Shown here: positions 46,489-55,716 of the stretch, in pieces
Layout of the letters: each line of letters begins with the position of its first letter
Numbering within the stretch: the stretch's first letter is position 1
Source: Paenibacillus pabuli
Lineage (GTDB): Bacteria > Bacillota > Bacilli > Paenibacillales > Paenibacillaceae
DNA length: 64,000 nucleotides
Reading direction: 5' to 3'
NCBI RefSeq assembly: GCF_023101145.1
Contig: NZ_CP073714.1
Span: 6,386,001 to 6,450,000 of the forward strand
The notes under the pieces: generated by a model
What the model saw: only the letters and a program-made list of their open reading frames with translations
Database searches by the model: none
What the model was told of the DNA's origin: nothing
Translations under genes and position numbers: made by a program

Positions 46489-47121
46489 TCATCTTGCAGA
46501 TACATAGGGATTGTTCTTTTTCTCATATCCGATGGTCGTTTTGGGACCATGACCTGGATACACTTTGACCTCATCAGCGAAGGTATACAATTTGTTCTGA
46601 ATTGAATCAATCAGGTCCCGTTCACGGCCTCCGGTCAGATCCGTCCTGCCTACACCCATGCGGAACAGCACATCACCTGCAAACAGGTCGTCACCACATA
46701 GCAGACTTACACTGCCTGGTGAGTGTCCCGGAGTATGATACACTTTGAACGTATGACCAATAAAGTTCAGTGTCTGCCCTTCATCCATGGCATATTCAGC
46801 CGGATCTGTCGAAAGCGGTGGAGTAGCCTGCGGCCAGTTCAAAGAACCATTTAATTTCGGCGTCGTGAGCCAATCACTCTCCAAGTCATGCAAATAAACG
46901 GGACAGCCTTTCAACTTGCGAATTTCATCCACGCCGCCCATATGATCAAAATGCGCATGAGTGAGCAGGATCGCTTCGATCTCCAGGTCCTGAATGGCTT
47001 TGAGTAATGGCCCCGGATTCATTCCAGGATCAATAATCACGGCTTTACCTGGATCATCACCCTGCAGCAGATATGCATTGGTCTGGAGCGGTCCCAATGA
47101 AAATGTACGAATGTTAAGCAT
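46489..47121 (-). CDS. MBL-fold metallo-hydrolase (GloB-like)
   Basis: The 210-residue protein has the metallo-beta-lactamase metal motif THAHFDHMGG near residue 54, DPG strand turns, HTPGHSPGS (third His) and a C-terminal PGHGPKT. This layout matches short glyoxalase-II-like hydrolases that act on thioesters or related compounds. It is the last gene of a probable three-gene unit with the thioredoxin-like and DedA genes (6 and 4 bases apart or overlapping). The substrate is unknown; the thiol-redox context fits a thiol ester. Confidence 0.88.
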   Translation of the reverse strand: MLNIRTFSLGPLQTNAYLLQGDDPGKAVIIDPGMNPGPLLKAIQDLEIEAILLTHAHFDHMGGVDEIRKLKGCPVYLHDLESDWLTTPKLNGSLNWPQATPPLSTDPAEYAMDEGQTLNFIGHTFKVYHTPGHSPGSVSLLCGDDLFAGDVLFRMGVGRTDLTGGRERDLIDSIQNKLYTFADEVKVYPGHGPKTTIGYEKKNNPYVSAR

Positions 47122-47127
47122 ATCGGC

Positions 47128-47697
47128 TCAGTAACCCGAAATCAGTTCACGCAGCTCACGAATAATCGCTGCATTTGACTCCGTTCCTTCCCCATAACGT
47201 TTCCCAATCTCTTGACGTGCAACGGCCAAATTATCCTGATAATCTGCTGCTTCACGGTCCGGGTTGAGACGTTTGAATTCTACCATCACTTCCTGCACAT
47301 GTTGCGGACGAGGCCCCCATTGACCCAGTACATGTCCACCCGTATCTGCAAAAATAACGACAGGGACTGAGCGTCCGCCCATCGTAAGGAACTCATCCAT
47401 CACTTCGGGGTGATTTTCCATAATAAGAATTTCTGTCGGAATGCCCGAGATTTCCAGCGCCTGGAACACGACCGGAATATTGCGTACCACATCTCCGCAC
47501 CAATCAGCAGCCAAAATGAGCACACGCAAATCATCGCGGTGATTCAGGCTTTCGAAAAATTCACGATCATCCTCGCTTGGCCATGTAAAGCTGTCGTAGT
47601 TTGCCTGAAACTCACTTTGGTTCTTCGTCATACTCTCAATGAATTCTTTCGGAGGCAGACCTTTACCGAATTTGTGAGACAAGTTTGGTTTTCCCAT
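47128..47697 (-). CDS. Thioredoxin-family protein with a single active-site cysteine
   Basis: The 189-residue protein has a thioredoxin-like core with LILAADWCGDVVRNIP near residues 60-75 and a cis-Pro in GRSVPVVIF. The usual second cysteine of the active site is replaced by Val (WCGDV), a layout found in the Thioredoxin_9-type group. It therefore cannot form the classic CXXC disulfide. A GGGAAG-like site precedes the ATG. It overlaps the unit's spacing between DedA upstream and the MBL gene downstream. The partner is unknown. Confidence 0.82.
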   Translation of the reverse strand: MGKPNLSHKFGKGLPPKEFIESMTKNQSEFQANYDSFTWPSEDDREFFESLNHRDDLRVLILAADWCGDVVRNIPVVFQALEISGIPTEILIMENHPEVMDEFLTMGGRSVPVVIFADTGGHVLGQWGPRPQHVQEVMVEFKRLNPDREAADYQDNLAVARQEIGKRYGEGTESNAAIIRELRELISGY

Positions 47698-47699
47698 AA

Positions 47700-48314
47700 C
47701 TAGACACTTCCCTTCTTTTTACGAGCATTCATCCATTTAATAAGTACATAAACAATCATAAGTGCCAGAGCAACGAGCAGAATCGGCATAATATAAGGTG
47801 CCGCCTTTTCGTTGATATGTTGCCATTGATCTCCAAGTATCATCCCTAAATATATAAACAATGCAGACCAAGGTATAACAGCGAGGGTTGTCAGCAAAAT
47901 AAATCGACCCGTATGCATTTTGGATATACCGGCAGGAATCGATATGGCATGTCTTACGACCGGAACAAAACGCGCCGTGAAAATAACACCTGTCCCATAC
48001 TTGCGGAACCACTCTTCGGAATGGTCGATGTGCTTTTTCTGGATCAGTATGTATTTTCCGTAACGCTCAAGTACAGGTCTTCCGCCATAACGGCCAATCC
48101 AGTAAATAAATAGCTGGGCTATGACACCGCCCACGGTACCGAAAATCATTGCACCGAAAAAATTAATATGGCCTTGTGAAACGAGAAAACCTCCATATGC
48201 CAGTACAATTTCACTCGGAATAACTTCGAGCATCAGTCCGAGCATGATTCCAAAGTATCCAAGACTCTGAATCCAATCGAATAATTGATTGACAATGTTA
48301 TGAATAACGTCCAT
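47700..48314 (-). CDS. DedA-family membrane protein
   Basis: The 204-residue protein has the DedA/SNARE-associated pattern: MLEVIPSEIVLAYGGFLVSQG, VGGVIAQLFIYWIGRYGG, FTARFVPVVRHAISIPAG, and several membrane spans up to the basic C-terminus. DedA proteins include undecaprenyl-phosphate and phospholipid flippases, important for envelope maintenance. It is the first gene of the unit with the thioredoxin-like gene. Confidence 0.9.
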   Translation of the reverse strand: MDVIHNIVNQLFDWIQSLGYFGIMLGLMLEVIPSEIVLAYGGFLVSQGHINFFGAMIFGTVGGVIAQLFIYWIGRYGGRPVLERYGKYILIQKKHIDHSEEWFRKYGTGVIFTARFVPVVRHAISIPAGISKMHTGRFILLTTLAVIPWSALFIYLGMILGDQWQHINEKAAPYIMPILLVALALMIVYVLIKWMNARKKKGSV

Positions 48315-48473
48315 CTCGACCCTCTTTCTTCATCCTGATTGGCAGTGCCTTTAGCACCATGGATGTTCGTCCCTATTTTATCACAGGCCTCTAGCTGTTG
48401 CTACTTCACCCGTTTGGGATAGTGTCCCGCAGGCAGCCCTTTGCATATGGTATCGGGAGAGGAGCGTGAGAAG

Positions 48474-48821
48474 ATGTCATTCAAATCAGCACCCGGTACT
48501 CCCCCAGTAAAACATAACACCCCGGGCCAGAAACTGCCTTCTGCCCGAGGTATCCGAAGAGCATGCAGCAAAGAGCTGTACCGAACATCTAAAAAGCTAA
48601 AGGTATACATCTCCCCCGAGCTGATGAAGCAGGCAGAAGACTTGTATTTTGGAAAAGTGATCGCCAATCTGCTCTGGATCGGAGAAAATCGGGATAATCG
48701 CAAGAAGTTATGCGAGTGGTGGAATACGGATGTCAGCGCCGAAATTGCAGCTCTATGGGGTGTGGAGGTAGAACCGCTGCAAGGTGCCTTTAAGCAGGCG
48801 TTTGGTGGATATCGCCTTTAG
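48474..48821 (+). CDS. Conserved-looking small protein of unknown function
   Basis: The 115-residue protein has a disordered Pro/Gly N-terminus, then RGIRRACSKELYRTSKKLKVY, SPELMKQAEDLYFGKVIANLLWIGENRDNRKKLCEWWNTDV and a C-terminal FKQAFGGYRL. It is basic and mainly helical. AGGAG lies 9 bases before ATG 48474; the longer frame from 48441 has no site. It stands alone between divergent and convergent neighbours. I do not recognise a family. Confidence 0.65.
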   Translation: MSFKSAPGTPPVKHNTPGQKLPSARGIRRACSKELYRTSKKLKVYISPELMKQAEDLYFGKVIANLLWIGENRDNRKKLCEWWNTDVSAEIAALWGVEVEPLQGAFKQAFGGYRL

Positions 48822-49010
48822 ATTCGAAAATAAATGAACCGTTAGCCGAGCAGCGAACTTGACAGCATATTGCCTCATTTTGAATGGAACCTACTAAGGT
48901 GTGAGCCAGCGCTTGCCTAAGATTGATTCGAAATCGTTTATCCTGTTACATGTAGAATCATTCATTCTCATAGATTTTGTTCATCTTCGGTGTTACATGA
49001 GGTCAGATAT

Positions 49011-51263
49011 TCAGGGGCTCTTTCTGGTCACCTCTGGAGCAAATGGACCAAAAGCAAGGAGGAGCAAATTATTCCCGTAACGTAACGCGTCTTCTCCAAG
49101 CTCAAAACGCCGATCATTTCTCTCCTGCCCTGCCGCCACTTCTTCAGCCAGTTTTCTATAACGTTTGTATATCCTTACTCCAGCAGAAGCCGTCTGCCTT
49201 CCTCGTGCAGTATATCCTGCCGCCCGTTCCCTCCGCGATGCCTGTTCCATCCAATACAAGGCCTGGGACTGGCTGGACGTGTCAAAACGATTCAAGGCTA
49301 AGGCTTGTTCAAAATAGTTCCCAGCTAACTCTCCTCTACCCGATTGAGCGGCCAACCGCCCCAGCTCTCCGTAGAGTTGGGGGGAAACAGGGGAAAAGGA
49401 CAAGCTCTGCACTAATATGGATTCAGCCTTTTCCGCTGGAAACGTACGGGACAGGGAGATGGCGATATCCGGCCTGTTGGGGTTGAACTTGTACGCCGCA
49501 GTAAGCAGCACCTTGCGTTCATCACCTCCTGTAACTTTTGACATTGCCAGACGATATTGATGTTCTGCCGCTAGATGTTGTCCAGCAAGCCAGGCTGTGC
49601 CGCCAAGCCATAACATGATGAACAGCCCCGTGAATATCCGTGGAGGCCACGAGTTTAATGGACGGAAAAAGCAGGGCCGTTTGAGGTCAGCCGTGCCGTG
49701 CTGTAGAGTCGGAGTCGAGAGGGCCCAGCCCGCCAGCCAAATGAACATCATCCATAGAAAGGCGAAGCTCCAGTCAAAGTCCATTGCGCCATGGAGGACA
49801 AAAACAATAACTGAAGGCAGCAGCTGAGGTGCATGCCTCCACATCGTTCGCAAGGTGAAAAAGAACCATCCGGCGATGAGCATCAACCCGATCAGGCCTG
49901 TATCAAGGGCCTGATCGAGGATGCCGTTGTGGACCTCGCCTCCGACATAAGGCGAGGATTGGATGGCGCGAAACATGCTGCGCCATGTCTCTCCCCCGTG
50001 GCCCAGCCATGCGGCCTCGGACCAAAGCTTCAGGGCGTCCCGCCACATCTGGAGGCGGGACAGCCCTGTCCCGACACCAGCCGCCATACGGTCGGCGGTG
50101 GAGCCCACGGCCACAGTGGCGGCGGTGATTCCCGCCAGCACTGTGGCCGCATGGGCAGCGGCGCGCGCACGAGCGCCGCTGTGCCATAAACGGCACAGCA
50201 GCAGCGTGCCGAGCAGCGCAGCTGCCCATGCCCCGGCCAGTGCCAGCAGGCCGGGCACGGGTGCAGGCGCCAGCTGGGCAGCAGCCAGCTGGCGGTAAAG
50301 CCAGGCCGCGCACGCTAGAGGCGCGGCCGTGGCCAGCAGCAGCGGCAGGCGGGCACCGCGCCGCTGCAAAGCGAAGGCGGCGACCGCGGCACAGCCGGTC
50401 GCCAGCCAAGCGCCGCGCGACTCGCTCAGCAAGAGCGCGGCTTGCGCAGGCATGAGCGGCAGCGCTGCCGCGATGAGCCGCCCGGCCACTGCGGGCCGGG
50501 CCATGGCGCGCGCGGCGGCAGCCAGCCGCTCCAATGCGTACATGCCAACAACGGCGCCGTACGCATTGGGGTACTGCAGCAATCCGCCGAGCCGGGCTCC
50601 GGCAGAGCTGATCTCGGGGTCAGCGGTTCGCATGACCCCATACGGCAGTGGCAGCACACCGCACGCGTTAAGCACTCCGCTTAGCACAAGCAGGCCACCT
50701 GCCATTTGCCAACCCCAGGCAAACCAGCGCGCTCCGTTCGCGCGTGCGGCCAACGTAACGGTTAGCAGCGCAAATATCGCCAGAAGGCTCCAGCGCAGCA
50801 TCTCATCCATGCTTCCCTGTACGCTGACAGAGCCTATCCATACATGCAGGCCAAACCAGACGGCCATAGCCAGGGGCCAAAACACCCAGCGGAGATGGGC
50901 ATACTGCATAAGGGCCACATACAATAGTTTGAGGTAATTTAACAACGAAGCCATCCCTAGTTGTCCACTCGTATGGGGTACGTTGAAAAGCATAATAAAC
51001 AGGATAAACCAAACAAATGCACTGCCTGTTGCTATCAGCACCATGGGGTATACGTCCGAGAAATAAAACAATCCCCCACGTAGACATCCTGCCAATAGTA
51101 AGACCACAGCCATTAATCCAAGAACGACGGTCAGTGCCGCTTCTGATAATCGGGAAAACCCTATACGTTGATTTGCTTGCACCACCTTTCCCACCCTGTC
51201 CGGCCAATTTGAATCCTTCGACTTACTCCACTTCACTTTGTTATCCGATTTCTCCCCTTTCAT
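49011..51263 (-). CDS. O-antigen-ligase-like (Wzy_C) membrane protein with C-terminal TPR-like region
   Basis: The 750-residue protein has about 12 membrane spans to residue 560. It carries the Wzy_C signature (FRAIQSSPYVGGEVHNGILDQALDTGLIG) with the extracellular loop histidine, a later FDWSF element, and a soluble C-terminus with TPR-like helices (ERKVLLTAAYKFNPNRPDIAISL, GELGRLAAQSGRGELAGNYFEQAL). Such proteins polymerise or ligate polysaccharide or modify proteins. The middle (about 50000-50760) is much richer in GC than its flanks and encodes an Ala/Arg/Leu-rich stretch. No other polysaccharide gene is nearby. Confidence 0.85.
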   Translation of the reverse strand: MKGEKSDNKVKWSKSKDSNWPDRVGKVVQANQRIGFSRLSEAALTVVLGLMAVVLLLAGCLRGGLFYFSDVYPMVLIATGSAFVWFILFIMLFNVPHTSGQLGMASLLNYLKLLYVALMQYAHLRWVFWPLAMAVWFGLHVWIGSVSVQGSMDEMLRWSLLAIFALLTVTLAARANGARWFAWGWQMAGGLLVLSGVLNACGVLPLPYGVMRTADPEISSAGARLGGLLQYPNAYGAVVGMYALERLAAAARAMARPAVAGRLIAAALPLMPAQAALLLSESRGAWLATGCAAVAAFALQRRGARLPLLLATAAPLACAAWLYRQLAAAQLAPAPVPGLLALAGAWAAALLGTLLLCRLWHSGARARAAAHAATVLAGITAATVAVGSTADRMAAGVGTGLSRLQMWRDALKLWSEAAWLGHGGETWRSMFRAIQSSPYVGGEVHNGILDQALDTGLIGLMLIAGWFFFTLRTMWRHAPQLLPSVIVFVLHGAMDFDWSFAFLWMMFIWLAGWALSTPTLQHGTADLKRPCFFRPLNSWPPRIFTGLFIMLWLGGTAWLAGQHLAAEHQYRLAMSKVTGGDERKVLLTAAYKFNPNRPDIAISLSRTFPAEKAESILVQSLSFSPVSPQLYGELGRLAAQSGRGELAGNYFEQALALNRFDTSSQSQALYWMEQASRRERAAGYTARGRQTASAGVRIYKRYRKLAEEVAAGQERNDRRFELGEDALRYGNNLLLLAFGPFAPEVTRKSP

Positions 51264-51313
51264 TGCATCTCCCTCCTTTTTCCCATCCTCGTATCCTACT
51301 CGTTAATCAAAAC

Positions 51314-51349
51314 AAAAAAAGACAGAAGCTCCCGTTAGGGTCTTCTGCC
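51314..51349 (-). terminator. Intrinsic terminator
   Basis: GACAGAAG pairs with CTTCTGCC (one wobble) with an inner CCC-GTTA-GGG stem. The minus strand ends in seven T residues. It terminates the methyltransferase gene. Confidence 0.85.
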
Positions 51350-51442
51350 TAATTACAAACCTTTGGCACATTATGTTATTTTCGCGGGACCCTCTTACCA
51401 GTATGTCCTGTCAAGGACGATGACAGACGATCTGCATCAACT

Positions 51443-52726
51443 TCAACAGTGATTACATTGGCTAGGATCCTGGGTGACATCTTTGATGGCCCCGCCCGAA
51501 TTCTCTTCGCTCGCATCCGCTCCATGGTTCGCCGCAGCTTCTTTTAGCTTGCTGCCACCTGGGAGCAAATCTGCACAGGCCCGCTCCAAATAAGGATCTG
51601 CCTGAATGAAATCACGGAATGCCGTATATTCGTTCCACATATCAGCCTTCTGGCCTGCCTGGCCGCGTACGGCTCGGATCAATATATTTTTCGGCGTATG
51701 CTCCATATCGATAAATTCCAACAGCTGTGTTTTGTATCCCATCAGATCGAGCAGCTTGGCCCGAATGGCATCCGTTGCCAAAGCGGAGAAGCGTTCTTTC
51801 AGAATGCCGTGTGACAACAACGGGTTCATCACCGTGGATTCAATCTGGTCAAACAGTTCGTGCTGACAGCACGGTACAGATAGAATGACGGAAGCGCCCC
51901 AACGAACGGCTTTCTCCAAAGCAGCATCGGTAGCTGTATCGCAGGCATGCAGCGTCACAACCATATCAACTTCATTCAGCTCGTCATAGTCAGCGATGTC
52001 TCCAACAAGGAACTTCAGGTCACCGTAATGCAGTTTGTTGGCCAGATCATTGCAGTGTTCAATAACATCGGCTTTTAAGTCCAAACCAATAATTTTGAGC
52101 GATCTGCGCTGCTGTACGGACAAATAATGATATAAAGCAAAAGTCAAATAAGACTTCCCGCAACCAAAATCAACAATGGTCAGTGGACGCCCCTCCGGCA
52201 GATGCGGGATGACATCCTGTACCATTTCGAGGAAACGGTTGATCTGTCTAAACTTATCATACTTGCGTGCCAAAACTCGGCCTTCCTCGCTCATAATGCC
52301 CAACTCGACCAGGAATGAAACGGGAACCCCATCCTCCAGCACATATTGCTTTTTACGATTATGCGAGAGGTCCACAGCAGTCTTGGAAGCAGACTTGGTC
52401 AAGATGGACACTTTATATTTTTTGCTGATCAAAATTTGATAGTCTGCGTCTGTCGTACAGAGCAGTCCTTGACGAAACGTCTCTTCGCATAACAAAGTCA
52501 TGCGTTCTACCGCTTCTGCCGGAGTCAAATTCTCGTGCAGCACTTTGTTGGTATAATGAAATGCGAATTGATAATGCAGCTGATTCTTGAGCGTTACCGG
52601 CTTGACTTGCACTTTGGTATACGAGACATTGTCCCGTCTGCGCAGCTGGCTCCAGGTCGCTGTAATTAGCGAATTCTGTTCAAAGATGTCTTGTATAAGC
52701 TTTCGCAATGAATCCACGGGGTACAT
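51443..52726 (-). CDS. SAM-dependent methyltransferase (Methyltransf_25-type)
   Basis: The 427-residue protein has an N-terminal region of about 165 residues and a methyltransferase domain with motif I IVDFGCGKSYLTFALYH near residue 185, an acidic IIGLDLK motif II, VTLHACDTATD, and VPCCQHELF. The His/Cys-rich pieces resemble the group related to rRNA or tRNA methylases. A C-terminal CNHC end is present. The target is unknown. It is a single-gene unit with a terminator. Confidence 0.85.
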   Translation of the reverse strand: MYPVDSLRKLIQDIFEQNSLITATWSQLRRRDNVSYTKVQVKPVTLKNQLHYQFAFHYTNKVLHENLTPAEAVERMTLLCEETFRQGLLCTTDADYQILISKKYKVSILTKSASKTAVDLSHNRKKQYVLEDGVPVSFLVELGIMSEEGRVLARKYDKFRQINRFLEMVQDVIPHLPEGRPLTIVDFGCGKSYLTFALYHYLSVQQRRSLKIIGLDLKADVIEHCNDLANKLHYGDLKFLVGDIADYDELNEVDMVVTLHACDTATDAALEKAVRWGASVILSVPCCQHELFDQIESTVMNPLLSHGILKERFSALATDAIRAKLLDLMGYKTQLLEFIDMEHTPKNILIRAVRGQAGQKADMWNEYTAFRDFIQADPYLERACADLLPGGSKLKEAAANHGADASEENSGGAIKDVTQDPSQCNHC

Positions 52727-52805
52727 CTCACTTTCGATTTGGTTTCAACCGTTACCATACCACAATTCCGTTCCCTCTCCAAGTTAAGGTGCGTATTCAT
52801 GGGGT

Positions 52806-53495
52806 TTAACGATTTAGTTCGGCAAGCCCCTCTTCCACTTCCTCACGAGGCAAGCCCCCTTGTTGCAGTTGCTCATCTTCCAGTTGTTTTAATCTTTCAT
52901 AAAAAGCCTGTACCTCACCCCGATAATGAACGGGATGGCTGTCGCCTACCTGCAGCAGTCTGTACCAGCTATTCTCGGCCTGATCATAACGCCCCTGCTG
53001 CTCACGATACAGGGCAAGCTGTTTTTCCGTTCGTGCGGGAAGTTCGTATGGTTTTGTCTGCTCCAATATGTCCTCCACACGGCCTGGTGCCTCCAGCAGC
53101 TTCGGATTGGCCCCGTTATTAAGTGCGTACAGGTAGAAATGAAGTGATCTCATCAGACGAATAAGTGCTGCATCCTCTGACTCCATTTTTTCATGGTTAT
53201 CTATGCCCTCAACTTTGGCCTTCTCCCTATAAATGTACGCCTCTTCTTCGATCAGCCTTGCAGCTTGCTGCAGATTGTCCACTTCAATGATGCCACGAAA
53301 GCGGAACATCTCGATGACATCTTCGGCGGGCAGTGAGTTCAGCAGCGATAAATTCAGGCCAAACTGTCTGCGCAGCAGCTCGTCCAACTCGGATAGAGCC
53401 TCCGTGTGTTTCCGCTGTTGTTTGAGTGTAAATGCTTTACCGATCGCTTCTGTCATTTCCTCCATCATGCGGAGCAGATAATCTTTCCTGAACAT
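52806..53495 (-). CDS. DUF6483-family protein
   Basis: The protein (229 residues from MFRKDYLLRMM) is all-helical and resembles DUF6483, with ALSELDELLRRQFGLNLSLLNSLPAED and FRFRGIIEVDNLQQAARLIEEEAYIY. A later TPR-like unit reads LALYREQQGRYDQAENSWYRLL. No catalytic motif is visible. GAGGGGG lies 8 bases before the chosen ATG; a longer frame lacks a site. The function is unknown. Confidence 0.75.
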   Translation of the reverse strand: MFRKDYLLRMMEEMTEAIGKAFTLKQQRKHTEALSELDELLRRQFGLNLSLLNSLPAEDVIEMFRFRGIIEVDNLQQAARLIEEEAYIYREKAKVEGIDNHEKMESEDAALIRLMRSLHFYLYALNNGANPKLLEAPGRVEDILEQTKPYELPARTEKQLALYREQQGRYDQAENSWYRLLQVGDSHPVHYRGEVQAFYERLKQLEDEQLQQGGLPREEVEEGLAELNR

Positions 53496-53630
53496 GCTAT
53501 ATGCCCCCTCATCATTCGAACGTTTACATTCCAGTTTCATTTAAATGATCTATTCTCATCATTTTAATTCATGCCATGACAAAAAGCCAAAACATAGTCC
53601 AAGGGCTCTCCCCTACCATGACCCTAAACA

Positions 53631-53672
53631 AATAAAACCCCTACCGTTCTTGAACGAACGTTGTAGGGGTTT
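53631..53672 (-). terminator. Intrinsic terminator of the alpha/beta hydrolase gene
   Basis: AAACCCCTAC pairs perfectly with GTAGGGGTTT around a CGTTC/GAACG inner stem. The minus strand continues in T-rich sequence. Confidence 0.85.
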
Positions 53673-53739
53673 AGCAAGGTTCAGACAATCCGTCAAGGAG
53701 GCGGAATTATCTAATACTCTATTTCATGTTCCATCAATA

Positions 53740-54531
53740 TCACTTCGATAATCCCGCCAAAAATGATTTAATGACCTGAATTAATTCTTCCGGAGCTTCG
53801 TACATGCTCATATGTCCTGCTCCAGGAATCACGGCTTGTGTAATATGCGGCTTGTCACTTGTAAATGTACGTTCCGGTGGAATGACGGCATCGTTCTCGC
53901 CGGCAACCAGCAGGACGGGAAGCGGTGTAGCGGACAATACATCACGGCGATCCGGCCGTTCACGCATAGCTAACGCAGCTCCGGTTGCCCCTTGCGGCGC
54001 AGTCTGGTAACCAATTTCCTTCACACGTGTCACTTGTGTCGATAGCGATTCCACATGTTCTGGTGCAAACAAACCGGGAACCAGACCATCTACAAAATGA
54101 ACAATGCCTTCCGTCTGAATGGTAGATACTGCGCGAAGGCGTTTTTCCTTGCCTTCTTCACTATCCGGATACGCTGTGGAATGAATCAAGCCAAAGGCAT
54201 TCAATCGTTCTGGATGGCGCTGTGCGATAGAAAGTGCGATATATCCGCCCATGGAGTGACCAAGCAGGACAGCCTTGTCCACCTTTAGCTCGTCCATTAA
54301 TTGCAATACGTCATTGCCCATCTGATCAATGGTATAATTACCTACAGGCGCGTCCGTTTTGCCATGTCCACGCAGATCGGGTACGATGCAACGATAGCTG
54401 CGTGCAAGCTCAGGCACTACTTCATCCCAGTAGGATGAACTGCCGCAGTATCCGTGGAGCAAAATGAGTGCCTCTCCCTTACCCTGTTCGGCGTAACAAA
54501 TCGTCGTTCCGTCACACATCACTTTTTCCAT
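53740..54531 (-). CDS. Alpha/beta-fold hydrolase
   Basis: The 263-residue protein has the oxyanion region LLHGYCGSSSYW, the nucleophile elbow GHSMGGYIAL (Ser96 region), the acid ENDAVIPPE, and the base histidine in PGAGHMSMYEAPEE. A cap segment lies around residues 125-190. The fold is typical of esterases and related hydrolases, so the substrate is not predictable. GAGAGAGGG precedes the ATG. It is a single-gene unit. Confidence 0.9.
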   Translation of the reverse strand: MEKVMCDGTTICYAEQGKGEALILLHGYCGSSSYWDEVVPELARSYRCIVPDLRGHGKTDAPVGNYTIDQMGNDVLQLMDELKVDKAVLLGHSMGGYIALSIAQRHPERLNAFGLIHSTAYPDSEEGKEKRLRAVSTIQTEGIVHFVDGLVPGLFAPEHVESLSTQVTRVKEIGYQTAPQGATGAALAMRERPDRRDVLSATPLPVLLVAGENDAVIPPERTFTSDKPHITQAVIPGAGHMSMYEAPEELIQVIKSFLAGLSK

Positions 54532-54607
54532 ATAAATCCCTCTCTCTGCGCGAATTAAATTAATTCAAGTTGTATATTATTAAGCCTGCATATCATTAAT
54601 GAAACGT

Positions 54608-55150
54608 TTATCTGTATTTCACTGCTTCGACGACTGCCTCTGCAATCGTTCGGGACATGCCCATAACGAAATGAAGTGAGGTCATCTGTAGAATGGAATA
54701 AGGTCTCGGTCCATTAGCATTCACTACAGCAGCCACGCTGTAGTGACCAACCGGTGGCAGCTTGCCGCCAACCGATTTTGCCGGAATAAGTGCATGTTCC
54801 GCAAGATAGTATGTACCTGCTGCCTGTTTTGGACCCAGACAAGCATCTATAGCGATAATGGCATGATGTGACGGGACAAGCGCCAGCCTCTTCTCCAGCG
54901 TATCAGCATCACAAGGAGAAGCCAACGTCCCTACAACGTGTTTCACTCCGGCCTCCTGCAGCAGACTGCCTGTCAGTGGGCCCAGTGCATCTCCGGTGGA
55001 TCGGTCCGTCCCAATACAGACAAAGGTGATTTCATCCGGTGAATGAAGTTGGTAGATGCGCTTAAAAAACAATACCAAGTCTTCTCCCTGCACATTTTGG
55101 CGGGCTTCCCTACTTTGATGACGAACCAATTCTCGCTTATATACCGCCAA
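54608..55150 (-). CDS. yyaC: Spore protease-like protein YyaC (DUF1256)
   Basis: The protein (180 residues) matches YyaC: FVCIGTDRSTGDALGPLTGSLL, VVGTLASPCDA, HHAIIAIDACLGPK, and SVGGKLPPVGHYSVAAVVN. The family is related to the GPR spore protease and hydrogenase-maturation peptidase fold, and in Bacillus it is made during sporulation. The start is probably TTG at 55150, 7 bases after AGGAGG. An ATG at 55171 lies just upstream of that site and would be translated through it. Confidence 0.88.
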   Translation of the reverse strand: MAVYKRELVRHQSREARQNVQGEDLVLFFKRIYQLHSPDEITFVCIGTDRSTGDALGPLTGSLLQEAGVKHVVGTLASPCDADTLEKRLALVPSHHAIIAIDACLGPKQAAGTYYLAEHALIPAKSVGGKLPPVGHYSVAAVVNANGPRPYSILQMTSLHFVMGMSRTIAEAVVEAVKYR

Positions 55151-55309
55151 TCTCTTACCTCCTTTACACATGTACTCCCTACCTAAGGTTCTATTGTTAT
55201 ATCCCTCATTTTACCCGATGCTTGATTTTGCCGCAAAAGCATTGGCCTGGGCCTGTCCAATCATGATACAATGACAACAGTTTCCGATACGGAAGGGATG
55301 GACATAACG

Positions 55310-55534
55310 ATGGATTTAACACAAGCTAGCGCAGCCAACATGGAATATATGATTGAGGCGATCAAGACGAAGCTGCGGATGGCCAGTGGAGCTGCCATGC
55401 AGGCTTCGGCTTTCCCACTCGACAAGTACGAAGATTTGTTTGACCTGTATGAGATGGTTCTGGGCAAGGAACATCTGAGTATCTCTGAAGTGGAAGCAGT
55501 CGCTTCCGAATTGGGTAAACTCCGTAAATCCTAG
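55310..55534 (+). CDS. DUF1128-family small protein (YfkK-like)
   Basis: The 74-residue protein matches DUF1128: NMEYMIEAIKTKLRMASGAAMQASAFPLDKYEDLFDLYEMV, then HLSISEVEAVASELGKLR. It is all-helical and of unknown function. A GGGATGG-like site lies 8 bases before the chosen ATG; in-frame ATGs at 55271 and 55298 are alternatives. It is divergent from yyaC and convergent with the pirin gene. Confidence 0.82.
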   Translation: MDLTQASAANMEYMIEAIKTKLRMASGAAMQASAFPLDKYEDLFDLYEMVLGKEHLSISEVEAVASELGKLRKS

Positions 55535-55581
55535 GACGACGTTACCTCCGGACATATGAGCCGGACTCTAAAGCAACACGT

Positions 55582-55630
55582 ACACCAAAGGACCTGTCCC
55601 CACAACATAGTGGAACAGGTCCTTTGGTGT
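55582..55630. terminator. Strong bidirectional terminator
   Basis: ACACCAAAGGACCTGT (55582-55597) pairs perfectly over 16 bp with 55615-55630. A second hairpin, AGGCTGTCC-CTC-GGACAGCCT, follows at 55644-55664. It lies between the convergent DUF1128 and pirin genes. Confidence 0.75.
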
Positions 55631-55716
55631 TAGTTATATTTCAAGGCTGTCCCTCGGACAGCCTACTTTATGTTTTGAACCATAATACGATGATTCGTTT
55701 ACGCCTTCCTTTACCG

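Noticed and set aside
49833..50937. Several long open frames opposite the ligase gene core
   Set aside because: They are a by-product of high GC content; products are low-complexity Ala/Arg/Pro sequences.
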